Origin: Porpolomopsis calyptriformis
Taxonomy: Eukaryota; Basidiomycota; Agaricomycetes; Agaricales; Hygrophoraceae
Assembly: GCA_951640195.1 (NCBI GenBank)
Contig: OX621166.1
Location: 1,046,501 to 1,110,500 of the forward strand
Direction: 5' to 3'
Length of the DNA: 64,000 bases
Below are positions 10,234 through 21,107 of the stretch, piece by piece. The notes under the pieces are model-generated. The model saw only the letters and a program-made list of their open reading frames with translations. It was not told where the DNA came from and did not search any database. Both the position numbers and the translations under genes were made by a program. Within the stretch, counting starts at the first letter, position 1. The number at the start of each line of letters is the position of its first letter.

Positions 10234-11649
10234 TCAGTCATCCGAGTGTACTACCTTGGCGTGGCTTGGTTCCAGCTCCCACTGATTCCAAGCGGCTGTG
10301 ACAGATCCCACGTCGGGAAGGTAAACGCCCCAGGTCACAGCATAATGCCCCAACACCAATTCGAGCTCTTCTAATTCGTCAAGCATCTCGAGTGTATGTA
10401 TCCTAGATATGGAAGTACGAGTCCCAGTAAACGAACAAGATAAACCAAAAGCAGAAGTTGCTTGATAAATGCTGACCTTTCTATCTCCACTGGATCGATG
10501 AATCGCCTACGAATCTCCCTCAACGTCAACGCTTTTGCATTCGTGAATCCATGATCAAGAAATCGCTTGGGGAGGGAAGATACTGTGGGATAGGGCTTGA
10601 CACCGGGAAGAGTTATATTACGTGCCTTTAAATTTAGAAGAGCCCGTGAATATGATTGTGGAGAACGTTTGCAAGGAAAAAGAAAAGGTTTCGAGGGCTA
10701 CCTGAAGGTTATTTATCATCACTCGCCCAAACGCGTCTTCAAGTCCGAACATCTCGTACACGATCCCACCCAATACCGTCCCACCCTGTTCTGCACCGTT
10801 TGTTGAGACATCTGCACCCAGCTGCGAATTGGAGAAATAGTCAACAAACGATTGGATGAGGGCCGCAGAAGCTGCGGGTGACATGTATACGAGAACGCAT
10901 TCGAAGAGCAGGAGTGTCGGGAGGGAGGGAGAGAGAAGTGGGCGTGGGTTACGGGAATCAGATAGGGGAGAAGAGAGGAGGGTCCATAAGGCCTCGTGAG
11001 GGGGAAGGCGAAGGTCCACTGGCAAAAGATGATATTTTGGACTGTGAAGCAAAGTCCCTCCATGGGCTTGGTTGTATTGAATCGCAAAGCCGAGGATATC
11101 AGCTTTGCTGAGAGTTCCAGAGGGGAGACGATCGAGACTCACAGAGATCCACATCTTCGGAACAGCCAAGTACGGCGCTCAATTCTCCACTTTTTCGGAT
11201 AGCCATGGCCTTCTTCATCGTGACCTCGGGAAAATCAACCTCGATGTAGGATGCCAATCTGTCCTTCAGAGGACCCGTCTACCTGGGATCTCTCTCATAA
11301 GGCGAATCTCGGCCAGGGCTTTGAGACAGAGGGCACTCACAGCAATCCTCCAAAATCTGGTGTCGCTGCCAGCCCCAAAACTGACAATCTGACAAGATTT
11401 TCCCTCATGCTCTGAGAGCAACATCCATCTACGAACGAGATCATCTATCGCCGTGGATCGAATAAAGGTGCCAATATTGATCAACGGTGGCTTAAGAGCT
11501 TGGAATTGTGCTCGGGGGACGAAATACTTGATATACGGATCCTGCAGATATTGTTTCTGGACCGCCGATAGCCTGGCCACGGCGGCGTCACTGTCGGTGG
11601 AACGGATGGAAGTATCAGCGTCGTTGACGGAAGTACGCGGTGGAAACAT
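10234..11649 (-). CDS. leucine carboxyl methyltransferase (LCMT1/Ppm1-like)
   Basis: This SAM-dependent enzyme methylates the C-terminal leucine of the PP2A catalytic subunit and so controls assembly of the phosphatase holoenzyme. The start MFPPRTSVNDADTSIR and DAAVARLSAVQKQYLQDPY match the family. VSFGAGSDTRFWRIA is the SAM-binding motif, then YIEVDFPEVTMKKA, YHLLPVDLRLPP and LLFECVLVYMSP, with GGIVYEMFGLEDAFGRVMI near the product site, and ETLEM-type residues (IHTLEMLDELEELELV) before the C-terminal HYAVTWGV. Six exons are joined by canonical introns, and the stop is TGA at 10234-10236. Start ATG 11649 gives the family N-terminus, so no upstream exon is needed. Confidence 0.93.
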
Positions 11650-12362
11650 TTCCAAAGCCTACACGTGACTTGCTGTGCTTGATGTGTACGTCCGTTCAAT
11701 GTTACGAACACCCGCGTTGCATCCCAGCTGCGAAATATCACAGGGCTTCCAAGCTTCCTGCACAAGTTATGTGGAGAGATGACTCCGAATTTTTCAAGTT
11801 GACGTCGATTGCGCCTCAGAGAAATGGACACGAATGACTATCCGGTTCGTTCCTCATCGTCACGATATTCGACCGGTCTCAGGCAATCTTGCTGGTATGA
11901 AAGAAATCGATAGATTCTCGGCGATTTGTCAGGCCAGAAATCTTGGTCAACCTCTTTGGCTTGGTCGAGATATACAGACAACTTGTGAAGTTTGAGATAA
12001 TTCCTTGGGCAATTCCGCACTCTGGGTGTCTTCTCTCAAAGCGCCAAAGAGCTCGAACTACAGCGAATGACGCATGAAGAACCCGGTTTTATGGCAATTA
12101 AGCGTATGGGGAAAATGCTCAATGGTCAACAGAAACCCCGAATGTCAATCTGGCTCCGTGTCCCGGCTCGATCTAAATGTTGCTTCAGGCGAAATTTCGT
12201 GGAGAAACCCGACCAGTTCTTTGTACCAATATATATGAAACACCCAAGACCGCAGGCCAAGCTGAGGTATTAGCAAGTCCTATGTTACAAGAACTACAGA
12301 ATCCCGAAAAAATGAACGAAAGCGTATGTACACAACGTGACCCAAACGAAAGCACTATATAG
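11650..12362. other. intergenic region, promoter of the methyltransferase gene
   Basis: About 710 bp between two minus-strand genes. A 60-codon minus-strand frame (11838-12020) has no recognisable motif and no good splice partners. I see no RNA gene or repeat. Confidence 0.35.
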
Positions 12363-13758
12363 CTACACGGGCTGGCGGACATCAGGAATAGAGCTACATA
12401 TCACCAAATTTGGTCTCGGCCTCGTTCTCGAGTCGCCTGAAGTTACTCGCGATTCAGGTTGGGAATTGTCGGTCATTATCGTCCCCAGCGACGCCATCTG
12501 GTACGAGTCCAAGTCGACGGGTGTGATACTCGTAAATGGATCCTCCGGGGTTTCCGGCGTCTTGAGTTGCAGCAAGTTAAGGATAACCCGACACCCCTGT
12601 GAGAGCACCAATTAGCAAGCACCAAGGAAAAGTAGCAGGAACTGACAATTGATGGTATGATTGAGAGGAACCAACTATGAACAAGTCAGAACACCGATTG
12701 GTTCCTTTTCACAGGAAGAACCAGGCAGACTCACAAGTGCGCCGCGTGAGAGAAAGATTGACCAACGAGGAGTGAGAAGAGCGGATTGATGAGCCATACA
12801 GCTGTGGACGTTGACTCATATAATGGTTTGAATGCAAGATGGCGAAATAGGACTCACCCACGAGCCCCATAAGATGCCATGTTCCATCACGTACTATTAG
12901 AACCATGATCGGCGTTTTTCCCCAACCTTCCCTGATACTCACAACCTGCTTGTACGCAATGAAGAGAAATGATATGACGGGGGGAACTAGGGCTAACAGG
13001 CTGTGGACAGGTGGTCAAGAACGAGTCTCGCGTGAAACGGAAGAACACGCACCTCGCGATGATGTAGAAGCTTGTAGGGTATGTGGTCAAGCAGAAAAGG
13101 TTGAAATGCATTTGTGCGAGCGTGAATGGAATAAGAGAAAAGATGGCGATGATGTCGAATATGAATAAGCTGGACAAAGTCAATGCGACCCAGAGTTTTC
13201 GGTTATAAAGTGCGTATACTGTGCAAATCTTGAGTGGGGTGTTTCACCAAACGAAGGTGTGTGAAAGCGGTACCTCGAACCATTACAATGATGTCAGCTG
13301 TAATAGTGATGAAGGAGGCGGAGATGAGTTGAAAGAGGAAAAATGATTGGCAAAGGTGTAAGGGGGTGGGAATTTTGTGAGTTAGACGAGAATTTAGTAA
13401 TTGCGTCGTTCTGTTGAACGTTCAGTATAGATAAGGCTGAAGGGGAGAAGGGTAACAACACTAGGGCGAACAGTGCATAGTATCGCATGAAAACGTATAC
13501 GGGCTTTATTCCCCATAAATTAAATGGTGACCTTGGTGTAGATGAGATGATGAAAATCGAGCCAAAAAAGAGGAGACCTACGTCCATATGAGAGCTACTT
13601 CTTCCCCAAAAGTTATACAGATATCCCATAGCAGGAACGTCAGGGATGCAACTAGCAGAGCTAGTTTAGGAGAGTTTCTGTGATCTCAATAGTGGTGAAA
13701 TGGTTACCAAGGTTGCGACGTAGTAGTTGTGCAGCATACAGCTCATGAACGATTCCAT
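12363..13758 (-). CDS. DUF6533-type multi-pass membrane protein (copy 1)
   Basis: Spliced exons read MESFMSCMLHNYYVATL, then ALLVASLTFLLWDICITFGE and EEVALIWTSPFNLW, the hallmark DUF6533 block (helix, acidic turn, Trp, then IKPVYVFMRYYALFAL). Further exons add TVYALYNRKLWVALTL and LFIFDIIAIFSLIPFTLA, VVSIREGW, and a last helix region around SLLVGQSFSHAALWFLSIIP followed by GCRVILNLLQLK and a hydrophilic tail ending at 12363. Seven transmembrane helices are likely. The function of DUF6533 proteins is unknown. The minus-strand frame stays open upstream of ATG 13758 to about 14016, but that stretch lacks the family pattern, so the shorter start is used. Confidence 0.8.
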
Positions 13759-15261
13759 CGAGACCCGCTGGGACCATGGACAGGAATGGTCAGGGCAAAG
13801 GAGAGGGCTACCAGCGGATTCAACAAGTGAGGGCAGTCGAAATACGATGGGGCATGGCAAGTGAAAAAGTTGGGTATATATCAGTGTCGGAAGTTCCAAA
13901 AAGATCGACCTAGACCCAAACATACCGGAGAGAGTCCCAGGGTGTTCCTCAACTTCCGGGTTTGGCGAAAAATCATACACGAGACCTCTGAAGCCAAGAG
14001 ATTGCTCGGTTGACAAAAAAAGACTGCACGGTTAAATCGGAGATGCCGATCATCGGTCAGCGTTCATGGAATATAATCACTGTGTGGTAGGAGCTGAAGT
14101 GACAAAAAAGACAATCACCAAAAGTTCACATCAGTCCTGATGCCTCATCCAATCAGTTGAAACAAGGCACCGAACGGGTTGCTTACGCAGCACGCGCACA
14201 GGGCCGGCAACACTTGGGGTCCGTCCATGCTTTCCACGCTTAAATCTGAACGGCTCGCCCGCTCCCATTGGCCGACGTCGGCCTTAACGGAATGTTTTCA
14301 AATTGCGAGTAAAACGTGTGCTATGCATCCAGTGCAGGTCCAATATCACAAGCCAGAAAATGTTCACTTGCCTTCGGTAAGAGAAAGTGGAGGAGGACAA
14401 TCATGGATGTCCTCTTCCAAGCCTCTGATGTCTTTGTTCCAGATTGGGTGTGTCCATTGGACTGCCCAGTTTGGACTGTCGCTTCACTTTTTTTTTTTTG
14501 AGTTATTATTCGACCTTTCCCTGAGTCTAAAGCTTCTGGTCCGTACGATTCTCGCTGTTTCTCGTTGTTGCATCCAGACTGTTGAAAAGCCTATAAGTTG
14601 CCCGCCAACCATGCCAACTTGGGCTCGTTTCAGTTGACTTGATGAATGTTTACTCGTCTCACGCTGTCAGTTTGCGTTTAACCATCGGTCCTCCGCTCGC
14701 ACGGTTTTTAAGCCAACTTCCCCAACCGTATTCAAATGCATGAAATGTCTTCCCTGTTCTTTCGGAGACACTTGGATATGTAAAAAGCGTCAGCGGCTGG
14801 CCGAGGCAAAAAAAAGGTTTGAGTGTAAAAGAACAGGGTTGCGGCTGCGTTACAGAGCCAACGGTTCCTATGGCTCGGAAATATATAGTCCAGAAAGCAA
14901 CCAACGAGATGCAGTAAGAACGATCTTGGCGATCAGACAGGCACCGAGGTGCAGATGGATGGTCTAATTCTGGTCCTTGGCTGTTTCGACGCTCAGGAAC
15001 GGAGAGGTGAACACCATTTAAAGATGTTGTTCCCGAATAGGCAAGTGCTGAAAAGTACAATGGTCACTTCAATCCTCACTGTGGTTTTAAGTCCTCATTA
15101 TTCTCCTTTGGCCGTTCGTTTGTCACAATGGGCTGTGCTCTGAAGCCCGTCGATATAAAGACACCCGGTGTCCACCTCGGAAGCTAGTATCGTATCCTCG
15201 ACTTCCTGCCAACACTTGGTTCTATACACTCCTTCCACGCACTTACACTACCGCCACCGCA
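13759..15261. other. intergenic region between divergent genes
   Basis: About 1.5 kb holding the promoters of the DUF6533 gene (leftward) and of the secreted peptide gene (rightward). A plus-strand frame of 152 codons at 14179-14637 lacks homology and contains a phenylalanine run from a T tract, so it is not called. No tRNA or repeat was recognised. Confidence 0.4.
15154..15159 (+). promoter_or_regulatory. TATA box of the secreted peptide gene
   Basis: TATAAA stands 108 bp upstream of the ATG at 15262, inside CGATATAAAG, and is followed by a pyrimidine-rich leader (CTTCC, CTCCTTCC). The spacing suits a strongly transcribed fungal gene. Confidence 0.55.
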
Positions 15262-15466
15262 ATGCATTTCAGAATATTCCTTTCAGTCATCCTGGGCTGT
15301 AGTAAGTCGCCCTTGTTCCATACTTGCTGCTTATACCAAACTTTTCGTCCCAGTGTCGGTATCTGCACTGGCATCTCCCCTGCCCGAACCCGCGCCCAAT
15401 GATATCCTTGAACGCGAACCTATACCCAAGGCCGAGCCTTACTGCCATCCTGGCTACTGCCAATGA
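15262..15466 (+). CDS. small secreted cysteine-pair peptide precursor
   Basis: Two exons (15262-15301 and 15354-15466, 52-nt GTAAGT..CCCAG intron) encode 50 residues. The first about 20 (MHFRIFLSVILGC then MSVSALAS) form a signal peptide with an Ala-x-Ser cleavage site. A Pro/Glu-rich linker (PLPEPAPNDILEREPIPKAE) leads to the C-terminal PYCHPGYCQ. The two cysteines and the short aromatic tail resemble processed peptide hormones of ascomycetes, such as alpha-type pheromones, but there is no dibasic Kex2 site and no CaaX box as in basidiomycete pheromones. A further intron-like unit (GTATGT..CCAG) starts 2 bp after the stop and would lie in the 3' UTR. The role is unknown: signalling peptide, effector or defence peptide are all open. 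Confidence 0.65.
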
Positions 15467-17445
15467 GGGTATGTTTTGCTCATTCTCTCTGCCAACTCTT
15501 ACCTCATCTCGCTTGCCCTTTACCAGGATTTTCTCCGTGTACTCTATGTTTCCGACGTATAAATCAACATAATGTGCCCATCGAGGTCACCTCCACGTTC
15601 GTTACAAGTACACCACCCTTCATTCGCAGACTCGGCACTTGAATTTCATCTTTCTACCTGGGCGGTACTCTGCCGGCTCTCTGTATCGCTAGCTTATACC
15701 TTATTCTCGGAGTCTTGTATCGGTTGAGATTTTTAGAATGGTTGATTGCTTATTATTCATATATATTGGCACCAAATTCGTAGGCATGCACCTTCGTGAT
15801 TTCCTCACGAGAAGGCAACGCGAGTTCCTTAGCGAAGACATCGCATACTTGCTGAAGTCTTGATCACAAGAGGGTGAAATCAAGGATTGTTAATCAAAAA
15901 GACTCTTGAGGTATTTGAGGGTACCTTTGGGCTGTAAGCCCACCTATTTGCTCTGGTAACTGCAGAAGGATACCACCCCTAAAAATGGAAGGTAGTAACT
16001 AATAGCAAATTGTCACCTCCGATCGTGAGAGGACATCTGGTCACGAGCTAGTAAACTCACCACCCCAAACTATATGATCGCCAGCTGCATCTGTGTGGAA
16101 CCCGCAAGTCATTCACCACGACTTGCATGGCATGAGAGACTTTGAAAACGTCCGGAACGCATCATTGGATTCCACTCGCGTGAAAATTGAGTTGGGAGGG
16201 ATACATCCCTCCGGTTGTATTGCTCAGCCGGACCCCCTTTTTTCAAGCTGATCGTAGATGCTGTCCCCCTTTTCTCCTTCTCTTCTCGACTGACAACTTC
16301 CGTAGTTTTGGGTAAGGACGAGTGTTGAACTTGAGTCTCCGTCAAATACCCAATAAGTAAATCTGGGGTGAACAAGCTTGCTCGTCACCGAAACAACGTC
16401 ACTCATGGATCGGAAATTCTTTGATCAAATCACCTCTGTAACTTGCTGGAGTCTCATGGAGAGATGGTTGCAATTTTTTTTTATTGGATCCCATCTCTCA
16501 GATTCACCCTCGTTTTCTGATCTTGCGCAGCGAGCACTTGTGCGATTTACCCCCGCAGGGGGCAACCTGCGTTCCGAGGCTAATCTGAGCTTTCTCAACT
16601 CGGCCACGAGGCTCAGATCGTCTCCATTGATGTTGAGCAATATCAAAATGCGCCCAATCTCATCATCTCAGACCAGTTGAGGGACAAAAGTGTATGACTA
16701 TTGTTCGCTGTCAACTATTTTCGAGTAACATCGTGTTGATGTGAGTCAATACGCCCATTATTATGTGTCAATTGGAACCTGATATATAATACCCAGCTGT
16801 CATGACGGAACGTGTCATTTTCAGGGTACGGATCGCGAGTACGTATAGCGTACAGTACCGCGATGGACATATCCAACTACCCTTCTCTTCGGGAAGCTTT
16901 CCTTGTCCGTGATCCTAGTGAACCCTGTCAAAGGGAGACCTAAGAATGTCTACTCACTTCGCAAACCACCATTCAACCAAACGTTCACTCCTCAAGAGAC
17001 GGTGCCAAAACGAGTGTAGCTATCGTGACCCACCCACTTTCCACCCTCTCTTTTTATCAGTGGAGCAATCACTCCTGTATCAATCAAGGAGGACAATTTC
17101 CCAGGCACGCCTCGTGCCTTTGTGTTTTCTGCTTCTCAAGGTCGTACTAATAGGTGTTGCGTGGCCCATCTTCAGACTTCCCCCCCCCCCCCCCCCCCTC
17201 CCGCGACAATCCCCCCGTCTGAACTCGACTTCAAGCATCCAGGTCTCAGTCCATTGACGAATTTTAATCTCCGCGGTATTTGATCCCCCCCTTTGTCCAG
17301 AATTTGGAGCAAAGTCCAAGCCGCCGTCGGATATACCACTTTCTGGAAAACGCGAATCTAACCAATCCGTTAGTACCGTCTCAGGACACTTTATTTTATT
17401 TTTGAGACCCTGATCTCTTCCCCCCATTTCAGACTGAGCCGTGGG
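15467..17445. other. gene-poor intergenic stretch with a 19-C tract
   Basis: About 2 kb. The first part is the 3' UTR of the peptide gene. Minus-strand frames around 16224-16646 are open but show no family motif or consistent splicing; they could be a decayed gene. A run of 19 cytosines (17180-17198) lies about 250 bp before the next ATG, in the likely promoter or leader of the F-box gene. Confidence 0.35.
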
Positions 17446-18843
17446 ATGTATCCTGGATCAGAGGACACCACCGATCCACCTTCTTTCCACCACTCTGTCG
17501 ACCCGACATCCCCCATCTCCTCCCTTCCGAACGAGTTATTGGTCGCGATCTTTGAGTGTGCCTATGCAAAGAGGCAGTTTTATTGTTCAGACACAGACCT
17601 TCCGATCGAAATTCGTCTCTCACATGTCTCACAGAAATGGCGGCACATTGCCATCGATCTGCCGCGGCTTTGGACAAACATTTACATCGTTGCCGGCTTT
17701 ACCCTCGACTCGATCTCAGAATATCTAGACAGGTCAAAGTCCAATCGCCTCGACTTGTGGTTGCGCCTGTGGGAGATGGACGAAACTTACGATGCCGAAG
17801 CAAGAGAGGGCATAATCGACCATACCCTCGGCCTGCTCATCCCGCACGTCTGCCGTTGGTCTAGTCTTGTCATAGAAGGAGAGTTAGAAGAGTCCGTCTA
17901 CTTCACTCTCACCCACTTGCGGCGCCTCCACGCCCCAGTGCTCAGGAAATTGAGAATCGGTTTTGATGAAAGCATGGAATTAAGGGACGGGACCAACTTT
18001 CCTTCACAGATATTTACAGGTGGCGCACCGCTTTTGACATCGGCGCGGCTTGATATGTTACGCTGCTGTTGGCCGCCTCTCAAAGCCTTGACAGCCTTTG
18101 ACCTCCGACAGCCCTCTCGCTCAGAAGTCGTCTACAGCCGATTCCTCGGAGCGCTGACCATGTCCGAGACCCTGACAAGACTTCGCGTTCACGGAGGTGC
18201 CATCTACCAAGAGTCTTGGCGTCTCTTCAGTCATTCAACGGTCCACCTACCAGCCCTCCGCTCACTCGAGCTCATCCGTCCCTCCCACCTCACCTCCAGC
18301 CTGTTATTGGCTCTTTCAGCACCCCGGCTCGTATCGTTACGGCTCGAGGGAATCCATGATGTCGATCTGTACGCCTTCTTCGAATCACCCCAACGCCCAC
18401 CCAAGTTCCCGCTCCTACAGTCCCTCACTCTCAAAGCTGTCGATCTCGACGCCACATTGTATATCCATTTTTACAGACTCTTCCCCACAATCTCGCACCT
18501 CACCGTCGTCGGCACCTACAATTTTGACAAGCTCTGCGCGTCCCTCGGCGAGGGTGGTCATACCATGCCCCCGACACGGTCCAGATCCCTCCCGCTCGAG
18601 TCGGCGTGGCCAGATCTGCGCACCATTGTGGTGCGATCTCTGACGGCGTTCGACGGGCCGTCGGGCCCGACACACAGTGCGCTAAGCGAGATGGTTTCGG
18701 CGAGGATCGCCATGGGACGACCGATCCGGAAACTTGTGCTTGACTCAGACCTGCATTTTGTGCGTGGAATCCCAGGATTAACGGAAAGAGTACATGTGGA
18801 AGAGTGTGCTCATGATTCTGATGATTCTGATGAAGAATTCTAA
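17446..18843 (+). CDS. F-box protein, single exon
   Basis: The uninterrupted frame encodes 465 residues. After a Pro/Ser-rich lead, ISSLPNELLVAIFECAY is a clear F-box, and LSHVSQKWRHIAIDLPRLW is the second half typical of Agaricomycete F-box proteins. The remainder is a leucine-rich fold of irregular repeats (LRRLHAPVLRKLRIGF, SLELIRPSHLTSSLLLAL, LLQSLTLKAVDLD) with an acidic C-terminal end (DDSDEEF). It would recruit an unknown substrate to an SCF ubiquitin ligase. Lack of introns contrasts with most neighbours and is common in this expanded family. Confidence 0.85.
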   Translation: MYPGSEDTTDPPSFHHSVDPTSPISSLPNELLVAIFECAYAKRQFYCSDTDLPIEIRLSHVSQKWRHIAIDLPRLWTNIYIVAGFTLDSISEYLDRSKSNRLDLWLRLWEMDETYDAEAREGIIDHTLGLLIPHVCRWSSLVIEGELEESVYFTLTHLRRLHAPVLRKLRIGFDESMELRDGTNFPSQIFTGGAPLLTSARLDMLRCCWPPLKALTAFDLRQPSRSEVVYSRFLGALTMSETLTRLRVHGGAIYQESWRLFSHSTVHLPALRSLELIRPSHLTSSLLLALSAPRLVSLRLEGIHDVDLYAFFESPQRPPKFPLLQSLTLKAVDLDATLYIHFYRLFPTISHLTVVGTYNFDKLCASLGEGGHTMPPTRSRSLPLESAWPDLRTIVVRSLTAFDGPSGPTHSALSEMVSARIAMGRPIRKLVLDSDLHFVRGIPGLTERVHVEECAHDSDDSDEEF

Positions 18844-18909
18844 TTCTTTGGTGCGTCTTTTTATTTCTTAACGTATATACAGTTCTTTCCAATCCGGGAT
18901 GCTCCCTCG

Positions 18910-20893
18910 TTATCCTGGATCGTTCTGGGACCACACTTTCTTACCTTTCACCCAGGTACTCATGATATAGCCTTTCCTATCAAGCACGACGAGGTCTGCA
19001 TCGGCACCCGGACGCAAAGTCCCTTTTCTGTTTTCGATACCAAGACATCTTTAATCACCGGAAGAATCATTTTCGAACGGCATTTTATGAAAATAAGTGC
19101 TTCAACTCACTTGACAGGATTATACGTTGCACATTTGATCGCTTCAGCCAAAGAGCATCCCGTGAATCTCCAGAAATTGCGGATACATTTATCCATCGTG
19201 ACAACGCTGACGTAGGGGGGGGGTTGTAACTAAAGTACGGCTTGTACTCGGTAGATTGAGGACGAACCTTCCCGCTAAAGTACTGGTTCCCTCCAAATAA
19301 AGCTTGTCGCCCTCTTTAATGAAGCGCTGGCCGTCCCTCCAATCATGAATACCATCATGCAGATGAGGGTCCAGAATCTTCATTGCTGTGGCGGATGGAT
19401 GCAGGTGGAGATCCGACATGAAAGAGATTGGGCGTACCGTCTGTTACGAGAATACACCCTTCCGGATGTGCAGAATACGCCAGCTGTGGGATCCGATAAA
19501 TGCGAGAAGCTGGAGGAGAACGTAACATACCCTAACGGAATTAGGATGTGAATGTATCCCATCAACGATGATGCCATAGAAAGGTCTCTGGAACCCTACG
19601 TCAGGAAGGTGTTCATCTGGGAGTTGTGAGGGTGCTTTATTGCCATCCGTACTACTTGGGTCCAAAGGCGTTATGGTTCCGCCCCAGGCATGATGTGCAC
19701 TGAAGATAGGTGTGAAAGGCGGTGTGCCAATGTTATCAAAAGCTTCCGAGGTGGCCCCACCGGCAGTGGACTTGAGATGCGGGAAATCCTTGTGATCGCG
19801 TGTTCCTTGGGCGGGTGACATAGACGGCACCGAAGGGGATGGAAGGCATAGATACGGAGAAGATGCCAAGAGGCCTATGATAGAGGGATCGCGATGGTGA
19901 AGCTGAGGCATCGCATTGAAAAGATGGGTGATAAGCCGAGCGCCGCGTTTGACAGCGGCGGTGGCAACATCGTTGGTAGCGATACTAGAAAAGAAGGTCA
20001 AGGTCTGGAGGTGCATCCATTGCGGTGCTGACCTGTGGCCGATAGAAAAGATGATAGCCTTTCTGGTCAACTCTTTCACAGCATCCATAACGCCATTGAT
20101 TTCTGGGGCAGCGGTGATGATGCGAACCCCGACGCGGTCACTGTGTTCAAGGTCGGTTGGGGTCAACCAGTGTTCTGCTTCGGCCAGGTTGTCTGCACCA
20201 TAGATAGCCTCGAATGATCTGTAGCCTTCGGGGGCGGAAAGGAGGAGGGAGGGAGCATGTGCTCCTCGCTTGGCTAGCTGTAGGAACGGACCTTCGGCAT
20301 GCCATCCAAGAAGGGTGGCTGAGTTGGGTGAGGAGAATGGTCTGAGGAGGCTCAAAAGCTTAGGATACAGAGACTTTTCCTGCGTCTAAGACATGACGAT
20401 GAAACGACGGGAGAATACAGACAAAAGATGGCTGACGATGATAGTTGGCACCAGGCTTGAGGATGTAAATAAGGGATTGAACGGCGAGAAGAAGACATAC
20501 GACGTAACGCCGGTCTCGACGATCTTTTCGGCTACGGTCCTCAAACCACGGGTGTATGCCCGATCGTCTCCTTCGTAAATGGAGAAATCAAATCCGTATG
20601 CGCCATTAATCTGAATGTCGAGGAATCCGGGGCTGGTGTAGGGTTAGAAGAAATTGAGTAGGGCGATAATAGCTCACCTTAGGATGTTCCCTCCGAGATC
20701 GATGATTCTGTCTGGTCGTTCTTTCGTCACATAAAATGTTTGCTTGGAAAGTCGAAAAAACGGTCGGATTAGAGAGAACCTAGCTTACTTGCGCATCCAG
20801 AATGATACCACGACGCTCGTCGATCCACAGGTCCTTCTCGACCAAATGGCCATTTTCTGCTAATAAGCCATTCGTAAAGCAGATCATCATCAT
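18910..20893 (-). CDS. N-acetylglucosamine-6-phosphate deacetylase (NagA-like)
   Basis: This enzyme removes acetate from GlcNAc-6-phosphate in chitin and amino-sugar breakdown. The first exon starts MMMICFTNGLLAENGHLVEK; then DRIIDLGGNILSPGFLDIQI with NGAYGFDFS opens the amidohydrolase barrel. Metal and catalytic motifs follow: LLGWHAEGPFL, FSIGHS (spliced), ARLITHLFNAMPQLHHRDP, GIIVDGIHSHPNSVR and CILVTDAM (catalytic Asp). The C-terminus carries CSLAEAIKCATYNPVKCLG and GADADLVVLD, ending before TAA at 18910-18912. A Ser/Pro/Gly-rich insertion of about 90 residues sits between the HLFNAM helix and the GIIVDG strand. Other genes of the fungal GlcNAc catabolic cluster are not nearby. Confidence 0.92.
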
Positions 20894-21107
20894 TGCGGTC
20901 AATTCGGAAAGTATGTCACTCTGCCGAGGCTGGCCAACGCCCGTGAGGTACCTAGGGGGTGTGTGTGAGATTAATAGCAACGGTTGATGATCACTTCATC
21001 AAGTTTCGATTTCAAACTGCTCGGCAAAGCCACGCTCCAAATCCGTTTTGACTCCGTCAAAAAAAAATCACTTTTCTCTTCTCAACCATCATCCTCTTTC
21101 CTCTCCA

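Noticed and set aside
14179..14637. 152-codon plus-strand open frame
   Set aside because: No family pattern; contains a phenylalanine run from a T tract; lies in a divergent promoter region.
18231..18934. Minus-strand frames over the second F-box gene
   Set aside because: Shadows of a single-exon gene with a clear F-box and leucine pattern on the plus strand.
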